Positions 1-6,085 of a stretch of DNA of 13,130 nt are shown one piece after another. The position numbers and the translations under genes were made by a program. The DNA is from Pontibacterium sp964228735 (GTDB lineage: Bacteria; Pseudomonadota; Gammaproteobacteria; Pseudomonadales; Balneatricaceae): NCBI RefSeq assembly GCF_964228735.1, contig NZ_CAXRBQ010000090.1, forward strand, positions 1-13,130. The letters run 5' to 3'. Below the pieces are notes generated by a model, which was not told the DNA's origin, did not search any database, and saw only the letters and a list, made by a program, of their open reading frames with translations. Position 1 is the first letter of the stretch, and each line of letters begins with the position of its first letter.

Positions 1-257
1 ACGACTTCGCGACCGAAGTAAAAATAAACATTCAAATGTCTGTTTAAGGTGTTGATACTTAAGGATAAAAGAGTTTTTTGTGCGGTTCTTTGTGGTGAAT
101 ATAAATGAATAATATGCATTAGCATGAAAAAAAGATTGTAAATTTCATCTCTCTTCACTATCTTTGCCTCCATTAAGACCGGCGATAAACCGGCATAAAA
201 ATAAAAAATGGCAGACAGTCGAGCGAAACCATAGCTCGGCAGTGTGAGGAGTAAGTG
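1..257 (+). promoter_or_regulatory. AT-rich leader upstream of the FAD oxidoreductase
   Basis: No complete gene is visible here. Two stop-ending frames reach the left edge (stops at 19-21 and 45-47), so the tail of an upstream gene cannot be excluded. Palindromes seen: ACATT-CA-AATGT (28-39), nested in TAAACA (25-30)/TGTTTA (41-46), and a 6-bp stem at 4-19 with no T-run. A possible but weak promoter is TTGTGC (78-83), 16 bases, TATAAA (100-105). The region ends in the Shine-Dalgarno sequence TGAGGAG (245-251). Calling it a control region rests on position and base composition only. Confidence 0.4.
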
Positions 258-1598
258 ATGTACGATCCGTTGATCTCAGCCCACCCCGGTGGAATGAGCT
301 ACCCCGATTCCTACTGGGTGGATACGGCTGGTGAAGCCCCGGCAGATGATGGCCCGATACAGGCAGATATTGATGTAGGCGTAGCAATAATCGGTGGCGG
401 TTATACCGGTCTTTCATCTGCGTACTACCTGGCAAGCGAGCACAACATTGATACGGTTGTGCTGGAAGCAAACGGCACCGGCTGGGGTTGTAGTGGCCGT
501 AACGGTGGTTTTGCACTGAAAGCGGGTGGTCGTCTTTCCTACCAAAAGATGATCAAACGTTATGGGGAAACCATGGCGCGTCGCATGTTTGACGAGATCT
601 TCGAGGGCCTGGACCGTGTTCGTGGCCTGATCAAAGATGAACAGATCGATTGCGACCAGCAGCCAGACGGTCACCTTTGGGTGGCACATCGTCCGCGTAT
701 GATGAAAGCAATCCACTCTGAAGCACGCTTCCTCAAGGACTTGTTCAACTACGACGTTGATATCCTGTGCCGCGAAGAGCTGGAGAAAGATCACTTCAAC
801 AGTGATGAAGCTTATGGTGCCATGCGTTTCCGTGACGGCTTCGGCGTGCACCCGCTTAAACTGGCATACGGCTACCACCGACTGGCCCGTGCTGCTGGCG
901 CGCGCGTACACACTAATAGTCCAGTGATCGAATGGCGAAGGGAAGGTAAGCGTCACCTGCTGGTAACGCCGGGTGGTGTTGTACGCGCAAACAAGGTGAT
1001 CTGCGCCACCAACGGTTATACCTCGCAGCAGCTGCACTCCAAACTGAAGAACCGCAGTTTCCCGGTACTTTCCAACGTTGTGGTTACCCGTCCTCTTACG
1101 GATACCGAACTGGCGGCGACCAACTTCGTCAGCAGCGATGTGATCACGGATACCCGAACACTGCGTTTCTACTACCGCAAGCTGCCTGACAACCGCATCC
1201 TGATCGGTGGTCGCAGTGCGATTACTGGCGCTGACGCGAGCAACCCAAGACACAACGACAACCTGATTAACGCGCTGAAAACTAAGTTCGGTGCGCTGGG
1301 TGATCTTACCTACGACTATCAGTGGGGTGGTTGGGTTTGCGTAACCTTTGACGACGTACCGCATATCCATGAAGCCGAGCAGGACTCCGTGTTCTACGCC
1401 ATCGGTTACGGCGGCAGCGGTGTGACCTTCTCAGTGCAGGCGGGTATGCGCCTAGCGGAAAAAGTGGCAGGTAAAACCCAGGGCCATGATCTGCCGGTAC
1501 TGCGCACCGCCGCACCTAAATTCCCTTTCGCGCCGTTTCGTCGAGTTGGCCAACGTGCGCTTTATCACTACTACTTCGCCCGAGACGAAAAAGCTTAA
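258..1598 (+). CDS. FAD-dependent amine/amino-acid oxidoreductase (DAO family, PuuB-like)
   Basis: 446-residue cytoplasmic flavoprotein of the D-amino-acid/glycine oxidase (DAO) family. It is closest in style to gamma-glutamylputrescine oxidoreductase, which oxidises C-N bonds of amines. Seen: an N-terminal Rossmann motif IIGGGYTG near residues 44-51, Glu70 at the end of strand 2 for the ribose, the PuuB-type segment GWGCSGRNGG near 76-85, and the C-terminal flavin motif GYGGSGVTF. Length is normal for the family. GTG at 255 is in frame, but AGGAG (247-251) lies 6 bases before ATG 258 and only 3 before GTG 255, so ATG 258 is preferred. A Cupin_3 gene follows after 11 bases; this pairing is common for these oxidases. 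The substrate is unknown. The glycine/serine genes nearby make an N-substituted glycine or another amine yielding a C2 product a reasonable guess, not a demonstrated one. Confidence 0.85.
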   Translation: MYDPLISAHPGGMSYPDSYWVDTAGEAPADDGPIQADIDVGVAIIGGGYTGLSSAYYLASEHNIDTVVLEANGTGWGCSGRNGGFALKAGGRLSYQKMIKRYGETMARRMFDEIFEGLDRVRGLIKDEQIDCDQQPDGHLWVAHRPRMMKAIHSEARFLKDLFNYDVDILCREELEKDHFNSDEAYGAMRFRDGFGVHPLKLAYGYHRLARAAGARVHTNSPVIEWRREGKRHLLVTPGGVVRANKVICATNGYTSQQLHSKLKNRSFPVLSNVVVTRPLTDTELAATNFVSSDVITDTRTLRFYYRKLPDNRILIGGRSAITGADASNPRHNDNLINALKTKFGALGDLTYDYQWGGWVCVTFDDVPHIHEAEQDSVFYAIGYGGSGVTFSVQAGMRLAEKVAGKTQGHDLPVLRTAAPKFPFAPFRRVGQRALYHYYFARDEKA

Positions 1599-1609
1599 GG
1601 AGATCCCAC

Positions 1610-1975
1610 ATGAAACCAAGTTACATCGATCAGGTTGTTAGCTTTGACGAAGCCCCCAAACCACTGGGCCCGTTCGTAACGCCACCAGACCGTCTGCTGA
1701 AAGGTGATCCATCCCAGGCGATCGTAAACTACGTCGAAGAGCTGGACGGTAAGTTTATTGCGGGCTTGTGGGAGAGCGAACCGGGTAAATGGAAGGCTGT
1801 ACCAGGCCGTCGAGAGTTCTGCTACATCATCTCTGGCGACGTGATCATCAGCGATGTGAAGGGCGGCCAGAAACGCTACAAGGCAGGTGACTCCTTTATG
1901 TTGCCCTATGGTTTTGATGGTTACTGGGAGGTTTTGGAAACCTGTCAGAAGTACTACGTAATTCTGCAGGACTGA
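1610..1975 (+). CDS. Cupin_3 (DUF861-type) domain protein
   Basis: 121-residue single-domain cupin related to the (S)-ureidoglycine aminohydrolase-type Cupin_3 family. Seen: EFCYIISGDV near residues 67-76, then GDSFMLPYGFDGYWEV and a final KYYVIL strand, the usual pattern of this family. The metal-binding HxH of classical cupins is absent from motif 1, so a metal-dependent enzyme role is doubtful. The Shine-Dalgarno AAGGAG (1597-1602) overlaps the stop codon of the upstream oxidoreductase and sits 7 bases before the ATG, so the two genes are almost certainly co-transcribed and probably translationally coupled. The likely role is accessory to the oxidoreductase, perhaps handling its product or a small ligand; the exact function is unknown. 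A terminator follows directly. Confidence 0.8.
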   Translation: MKPSYIDQVVSFDEAPKPLGPFVTPPDRLLKGDPSQAIVNYVEELDGKFIAGLWESEPGKWKAVPGRREFCYIISGDVIISDVKGGQKRYKAGDSFMLPYGFDGYWEVLETCQKYYVILQD

Positions 1976-2005
1976 CCCCCAATCACAGTCCCTTGGCAGG
2001 GTGTC

Positions 2006-2041
2006 GCCCTGGGCTATCGTGCCCGGTTCAGGGCTTTTCTT
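2006..2041 (+). terminator. Terminator of the oxidoreductase-cupin unit
   Basis: GCCCTG (2006-2011) pairs with CAGGGC (2029-2034), with GGC/GCC inside, followed by TTTTCTTT. Two other stems compete for the same bases: CAGGG (1997-2001)/CCCTG (2007-2011), and GCCC (2021-2024)/GGGC (2031-2034). It starts about 30 bases after the cupin stop. Confidence 0.65.
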
Positions 2042-2144
2042 TCACGCGGATGGCGTGTGTATACTCGACGCAGTTGGGTCAGGGATGATCCGTTTTTTAC
2101 ATTTTGTGTCCTGCCGAAAGGTATTTGATCATTTCCCATTGTTG

Positions 2145-2191
2145 TCGCCCTTTGAGGGCGAGATAAGGGGAGTCACTGAACTCCCCTTATC
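2145..2191. repeat. Two abutting perfect hairpins
   Basis: TCGCCCT (2145-2151)/AGGGCGA (2155-2161) with a 3-base loop is followed without a gap by GATAAGGGGAGT (2162-2173)/ACTCCCCTTATC (2180-2191) with a 6-base loop. The second stem is 12 perfect base pairs. No T-run follows on either strand, so a simple terminator is unlikely. Confidence 0.6.
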
Positions 2192-2247
2192 AATCCCCGT
2201 CAGCCCTACTACTTGCCGGGCATGGCCCGGTTCCCTACGCGTTTCGA

Positions 2248-2312
2248 AATAAAACGAAGCAAATAAACTCGGCCTTTGGCCTCAGACAGAATTTGCTTTT
2301 AACCGTTTTATT
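2248..2312. repeat. Long bulged stem with internal GGCC hairpin
   Basis: A 17-base left arm (2248-2264) pairs with two right blocks, ATTTGCTT (2291-2298) and CGTTTTATT (2304-2312), separated by a 5-base bulge TTAAC. Inside lies GGCC-TTT-GGCC (2271-2281). All 17 bases of the left arm are matched. Its role is unknown: a structured RNA, or a decayed palindromic element. Confidence 0.5.
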
Positions 2313-2381
2313 CCTGCAATGCTCGGCTGCGTAGAAGGGATTTGAGTCCGTGCCAACTGCAAACCTGGAGCTACATCTATC

Positions 2382-2401
2382 TCATGTAGGCTTCTACATG
2401 A
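2382..2401. repeat. 8-bp perfect hairpin TCATGTAG/CTACATGA
   Basis: Arms 2382-2389 and 2394-2401 flank the loop GCTT. The core TGTAGGCTTCTACA resembles the TGTAGG...GGCTTCAGCC pattern of the REP-like pair about 55 bases downstream, so it may be a degenerate relative. Confidence 0.4.
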
Positions 2402-2455
2402 ATTTCTCGCTCTTTCAGGAACTATATCTGCGCCGATGCCTGTCTAGCCTCCAAT

Positions 2456-2501
2456 TGTAGGGTAGGCTTCAGCCTACCGGCAGCCTCAAGGCTGCCCTAC
2501 A
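2456..2501. repeat. Inverted pair of REP-like sequences (BIME-like, 46 bp)
   Basis: TGTAGGG (2456-2462) and CCCTACA (2495-2501) close an element with two internal perfect hairpins: GGTAGGC-TTCA-GCCTACC (2461-2478) and GGCAGCC-TCAA-GGCTGCC (2479-2496). Each half has the layout of a REP sequence, a short TGTAGG head followed by a G/C-rich hairpin, and the halves face each other. This is the classic architecture of a bacterial interspersed mosaic element. Confidence 0.7.
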
Positions 2502-2557
2502 TATAACTGTGCGTTGATGTCTAAATTCCGACTCAGATCTTGGGAAAGTTAGGTCCC

Positions 2558-2646
2558 TGTAGCAGCCCGCTTTTATGCCCTTTAGGGTGCTGAGGGCGAC
2601 ATTGGCCGGAGCTTCGAAAGTGTCGCGGTCGGAGCCCGCTGCTACA
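2558..2646. repeat. 89-bp inverted-repeat element with TGTAGCAGC ends
   Basis: TGTAGCAGC (2558-2566) and GCTGCTACA (2638-2646) are perfect 9-bp terminal inverted repeats. Inside, CGACATTGGCCGGAGC-like and TGTCGCGGTCGGAGC-like blocks form an imperfect internal repeat, with short stems such as CCCT-TT-AGGG. The ends share the TGTAG head of the neighbouring REP-like pair. It could be a MITE or a second REP-type unit; no transposase gene is nearby. Confidence 0.6.
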
Positions 2647-2679
2647 AATGCGTCGTTACGTTTAACTTTGTTAACGCAC

Positions 2680-2703
2680 AAAAAAGCCCGGTATATACCG
2701 GGC
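2680..2703 (-). terminator. Rho-independent terminator of the aminotransferase-glyA-sda operon
   Basis: GCCCGGTATATACCGGGC (2686-2703) is a perfect 18-base palindrome, followed on the minus strand by six T (2685-2680). It lies 45 bases past the serine dehydratase stop. Confidence 0.9.
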
Positions 2704-2748
2704 AAATTGAGCCTCTTGGGGAGGGGATCAAACTTCACCGAGTGTCCG

Positions 2749-4131
2749 TCAACACTCGATCACATTAACCGCGAGGCCCCCGCGGGATGTTTCCTTATAT
2801 TTCTCCGACATGTCATGCCCGGTATCGCGCATGGTGGTAATCGCCTTATCCAGCGACACAAAGTGTGTACCGTCACCGCGGATCGCCATGGTCGCTGCAT
2901 TAATAGCTTTCATCGCGGCCATCGCGTTACGCTCGATACACGGTACCTGTACCAAACCTCCAATCGGATCGCAGGTCAGCCCCAGGTTGTGCTCGATACC
3001 GATCTCGGCGGCGTTCTCCACCTGGGCGGGTGTGCCGCCGGTGGCTTCCGCCAAACCCGCCGCAGCCATCGCACAGGCTGAGCCCACTTCACCCTGGCAG
3101 CCGATCTCCGCACCTGAAATAGAGGCGTTGAGTTTGCACAGGATGCCGATAGCGGTTGCCGCAAGCAGGAACTTAATCACGCCTTCCTCATCCGTGTTCG
3201 GGCAGAACTTGTCGTAGTAGTGCAGTACCGCCGGGATAATGCCTGCCGCGCCATTGGTGGGCGCAGTAACCATGCGGCCACCGGCAGCGTTTTCTTCGCT
3301 CACGGCTAGGGCATACAAGTTGACCCAATCCATCGCACCCAGAGATGGGGTGATCATATCCATGCGGGTACGTTGTTTTAGATCCGTGTGCAGGGTAGGC
3401 GCACGGCGTTTTACTTTGAGGCCACCCGGCAGGATGCCTTCTTTGGTAAAACCGTTCTGCACGCACTCCTTCATTACCTGCCAAAGGTGTAGGATGCCTT
3501 CGCGTATTTCCTCTTCAGAGCGCCACGCCTTTTCGTTCTCCATCATCAGTTCGCTGATGGAGAGATTATTGGCTTCGCACATTTCCAGCAGCTCTTCGCC
3601 GCTGCGAAACGGGTAGGGCAGTTCAGTTTTGTCTTCGGTGATGCGGTCGCTGCCTGCCGCGTCTTCGTCCACCACAAAGCCACCACCTACTGAGTAGTAC
3701 ACGCGGTGGGAGAGGCGATTCCCGTCGGCATCCCAGGCGGTAAAGCTCATGCCGTTCGGGTGGTAGGGCAGGCTTTCTTTGCGGTGGAACACCAAATCGC
3801 GATCGACCTGGAAATAGACATCGTATTTGCCCATCAAACGGATACGATGGGTGCGGGTGACTTCCTCTACCCGTGTATCTATGATATCGGGGTTGATCAA
3901 CCCAGGGGCGTGACCTTCAAGCCCCATAATGACGGCAGAGCCGGTACCGTGACCTTTGCCAGTGGCACCTAACGAGCCATACAGCTGTGACTCAACCCGG
4001 GCGATCTTTGAGATCAAGCGGGATTCCTGCAAACCTTCGACGAACAATAATGCGGCCTTCATGGGGCCCACAGTATGAGAGCTGGAGGGGCCAATGCCGA
4101 CCTTCAGCAGATCAAATAGACTGATAGCCAT
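2749..4131 (-). CDS. sdaA: L-serine ammonia-lyase (dehydratase), iron-sulfur, single chain
   Basis: 460 residues, the usual length for the one-chain [4Fe-4S] L-serine dehydratase (SdaA/SdaB/TdcG type), converting L-serine to pyruvate and ammonia. Seen: an N-terminal beta domain starting SLFDLLKVGIGPSSSHT, and a C-terminal catalytic domain with cluster cysteines Cys345, Cys387 and Cys398. The protein ends in Cys460. From memory, the Legionella enzyme uses Cys343, Cys385 and Cys396, with its last residue Cys458 binding the fourth iron as a 'tail-in-mouth' inhibitor; the constant offset of two supports the assignment and the chosen start. ATG 4131 has AGGT about 10 bases upstream, whereas an in-frame ATG at 4158 has no ribosome-binding site. 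It is the last gene of the operon, after glyA, and draws serine toward pyruvate. Confidence 0.93.
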   Translation of the reverse strand: MAISLFDLLKVGIGPSSSHTVGPMKAALLFVEGLQESRLISKIARVESQLYGSLGATGKGHGTGSAVIMGLEGHAPGLINPDIIDTRVEEVTRTHRIRLMGKYDVYFQVDRDLVFHRKESLPYHPNGMSFTAWDADGNRLSHRVYYSVGGGFVVDEDAAGSDRITEDKTELPYPFRSGEELLEMCEANNLSISELMMENEKAWRSEEEIREGILHLWQVMKECVQNGFTKEGILPGGLKVKRRAPTLHTDLKQRTRMDMITPSLGAMDWVNLYALAVSEENAAGGRMVTAPTNGAAGIIPAVLHYYDKFCPNTDEEGVIKFLLAATAIGILCKLNASISGAEIGCQGEVGSACAMAAAGLAEATGGTPAQVENAAEIGIEHNLGLTCDPIGGLVQVPCIERNAMAAMKAINAATMAIRGDGTHFVSLDKAITTMRDTGHDMSEKYKETSRGGLAVNVIEC

Positions 4132-4199
4132 CGTGAAATTACCTGTTATTGCATCCACGAACGCACAACGCGCCCGTGTTGCGAGATGAGTTTACGAGT

Positions 4200-4230
4200 G
4201 TCTGTTTCCGGGTGCCCGTCGGAAACAGAC
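4200..4230 (-). other. 10-bp hairpin in the glyA-sda gap
   Basis: GTCTGTTTCC (4200-4209) and GGAAACAGAC (4221-4230) form a perfect 10-bp stem around an 11-base loop containing GGG/CCC, starting 17 bases after the glyA stop. There is no T-run on either strand. It may be an mRNA-stabilising or processing structure that lets glyA and sda be expressed at different levels, or a Rho-type partial stop. The gap (4132-4246) holds nothing else. Confidence 0.55.
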
Positions 4231-4246
4231 CTGTGAGGTGGATCGC

Positions 4247-5500
4247 TTAACGGTAAACCGGGAAGTCAGCGCACAGGGCGGTAACTTGCTGTTTAACGTT
4301 TTCGATCACATCCGGGTTATCCATGTCGTCCAGGATGTCGCAGATCCAGTGGGTAAGCTGACGACACTGTTCGATCTTGAAGCCACGGCTGGTTACCGCA
4401 GGGGAGCCGATACGCAGGCCACTGGTCACAAATGGAGAGTTCGGGTCGTTTGGTACCGAGTTTTTGTTTACTGTGATGTTGGCACGGCCCAACGCTGCGT
4501 CAGCATCTTTACCGGTGATGCCCTGTTTGATCAGACTCAGCAGGAACAGGTGGTCGTCGGTACCGCCGGATACCACTTCGTAACCGCGCTCGATAAATAC
4601 GTCTGCCATGGTGCGGGCATTTACCAGTACCTGTTTCTGGTAATCGGTAAATTCCGGTTCCAGTGCTTCCTTGAACGCCACTGCTTTCGCCGCGATCACG
4701 TGCATCAAAGGACCGCCCTGGCCACCTGGGAATACCGCTGAGTTCAGCTTCTTCTCGATCTCCGGATTGGCTTTGGCCATGATCAGACCACCACGTGGAC
4801 CACGCAGGGTCTTGTGGGTTGTAGTGGTAACCACGTCGGCAATTGGTACCGGGGATGGGTACAGACCCGCTGCAACCAGACCGGCGACATGCGCCATATC
4901 CACGAACAGGTACGCGCCTACTGCATCGGCAATATCACGGAAACGCTGCCAGTCAACGATTCGGGAGTAAGCCGAGAACCCCGCCACGATCATCTTCGGT
5001 TTGTGTTCCTGTGCCAGACGTTCCACTTCGTCGTAGTCGATCTCACCGGTTTCGTCGTTCAGACCGTACTGAACCGCGTTGTAGATCTTACCGGAGAAGC
5101 TCACTTTGGAACCGTGGGTCAGGTGACCACCGTGGGCCAGGCTCATACCTAGAACGGTATCACCCGGTTCGCACAGCGCCATGTACACGGCTGCGTTTGC
5201 CTGAGAGCCGGAGTGAGGCTGCACGTTGCAGTAATCCGCGCCGAACAGTTCAGCGGCACGGTCGATCGCCAGTTGCTCAACGGTATCAACGTGCTCGCAG
5301 CCTCCGTAGTATCGTTTGGCTGGATAGCCTTCCGCGTATTTGTTGGTCAGTACAGAGCCCTGCGCTTTCATCACACGTGGGCTGGTGTAGTTTTCAGAAG
5401 CGATCAGTTCGATATGCTCTTCCTGTCGAGCGCTTTCCAGCTGCATCGCTTCCCACAGGGCGTCATCGTAACCCTGGATATCATCATTCTTATTAAACAT
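4247..5500 (-). CDS. glyA: Serine hydroxymethyltransferase
   Basis: 417 residues, the same length as E. coli GlyA. This PLP enzyme interconverts glycine plus 5,10-methylene-THF with serine plus THF. Seen: ASENYTS near 34-40, GYPAKRYYGGCEHVD near 58-72, LFVDMAHVAGL near 198-208, and the PLP-binding Lys230 in TTTTHKTLRGPRGG. A strong AGAGGAG ribosome-binding site precedes ATG 5500. It lies 15 bases after the GlcG-like gene and upstream of serine dehydratase. This placement suggests a catabolic paralogue that makes serine from glycine rather than the housekeeping copy, as seen for glyA1 in glycine-betaine catabolic loci. No second copy is in the window to compare. Confidence 0.97.
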   Translation of the reverse strand: MFNKNDDIQGYDDALWEAMQLESARQEEHIELIASENYTSPRVMKAQGSVLTNKYAEGYPAKRYYGGCEHVDTVEQLAIDRAAELFGADYCNVQPHSGSQANAAVYMALCEPGDTVLGMSLAHGGHLTHGSKVSFSGKIYNAVQYGLNDETGEIDYDEVERLAQEHKPKMIVAGFSAYSRIVDWQRFRDIADAVGAYLFVDMAHVAGLVAAGLYPSPVPIADVVTTTTHKTLRGPRGGLIMAKANPEIEKKLNSAVFPGGQGGPLMHVIAAKAVAFKEALEPEFTDYQKQVLVNARTMADVFIERGYEVVSGGTDDHLFLLSLIKQGITGKDADAALGRANITVNKNSVPNDPNSPFVTSGLRIGSPAVTSRGFKIEQCRQLTHWICDILDDMDNPDVIENVKQQVTALCADFPVYR

Positions 5501-5515
5501 TAAGATCTCCTCTAA

Positions 5516-5971
5516 TCAGTTACACGCGTGAATCGGTTGGCTTTCTGACGCGATCAGTTCCTGGAAGGCGTCAACGCCTGCCTGAGAAACCATTTCGTCC
5601 TGATCCGGGGTGCCGGAGCTGCAACCGATACCGCCGACGATCTGTTCCTCCGCGAACAGGGGCAGGCCACCGGCAACGATAGAGAAACGTCCCTGGTTGC
5701 TGGTGTTGATACCAAATGCTGGTTTACCCGGAGTGCTGATTTCGCCATAGGCGCGAGTGGATTTGCGTGCGGCAGATGCGGTAAAGGATTTGCCGATACT
5801 GATGTCGATGCTGGTAATACGTGCGTTGTCCATGCGGTGGAACATCAGCAAATTACCGCTATCGTCGGTAATGGCGATGTCCATATCCACATTGATTTCT
5901 TCGGCCTTAGAAACACAGGCCTGCATGATCACTTTTGCATCGTCGAGCGTGAGTTTTGGTGCCATTTTCAT
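5516..5971 (-). CDS. GlcG/HbpS-like heme-binding family protein (DUF336)
   Basis: 151 residues forming one Haem_degrading (GlcG/HbpS/PduO C-terminal) domain. Seen: LTLDDAKVIMQAC at the N-terminus, the central GKPAFGIN and GRFSIVAGGLPLF, and the signature IVGGIGCSSGTPDQDE near residues 111-126. No signal peptide is present, so it is probably cytoplasmic, unlike secreted HbpS. Members sit in operons for glycolate, diol and other small-molecule catabolism; their biochemical role is poorly defined. ATG 5971 has GGTGAA (5977-5982) at 5 bases; the ATG two codons later is less well placed. It is the second gene of the operon, and its presence recalls glcG beside glyoxylate-forming enzymes, in line with glyoxylate metabolism here. 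That link is inference. Confidence 0.85.
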   Translation of the reverse strand: MKMAPKLTLDDAKVIMQACVSKAEEINVDMDIAITDDSGNLLMFHRMDNARITSIDISIGKSFTASAARKSTRAYGEISTPGKPAFGINTSNQGRFSIVAGGLPLFAEEQIVGGIGCSSGTPDQDEMVSQAGVDAFQELIASESQPIHACN

Positions 5972-6007
5972 CGTTTTTCACCATTTATTTTTATTTGAAA
6001 ACGTGAA

Positions 6008-6045
6008 CCCAGCGTGTGCGCGACCATCCCGCTGCACACACCGGG
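6008..6045 (-). other. Imperfect 12-bp hairpin in the aminotransferase-GlcG gap
   Basis: 6008-6019 pairs with 6034-6045 at 10 of 12 positions, around a 14-base loop. The gap (5972-6085) has no gene and no T-run after the stem in the direction of transcription. It may tune expression between the first and second genes. Confidence 0.4.
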
Positions 6046-6085
6046 TGAATATGACGTAGCTCTTAAAAAAGAAGAGGGATCGGGT

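Larger units (their letters stand above)
2042..2679. other. Palindrome-rich convergent intergenic region, no gene seen
   Basis: About 640 bases lie between the terminators of two converging transcription units. Short open frames here lack a convincing ribosome-binding site and protein-like composition. Besides the elements listed separately, it has CCGGGC-ATG-GCCCGG (2216-2230). The density of perfect stems is far above that of the rest of the window. It looks like a landing or retention site for REP/MITE-type repeats. A small structured RNA is possible, but no promoter for one was identified. Confidence 0.6.

Noticed and set aside
4..19. Terminator of an upstream gene at the left edge
   Set aside because: ACTTCG-CGAC-CGAAGT is a good short stem but is followed by A-rich, not T-rich, sequence.
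414..1370. Long leftward open frame opposite the FAD oxidoreductase
   Set aside because: It mirrors a gene with clear FAD motifs; the translation has no domain pattern and no ribosome-binding site.
2001..2252. Short rightward open frame after the cupin gene
   Set aside because: It runs through the terminator and hairpins, and has no ribosome-binding site or protein-like composition.
4132..4158. N-terminal extension of serine dehydratase from ATG 4158
   Set aside because: It adds nine residues not typical of the family, has no ribosome-binding site, and would spoil the constant two-residue offset of the cluster cysteines.
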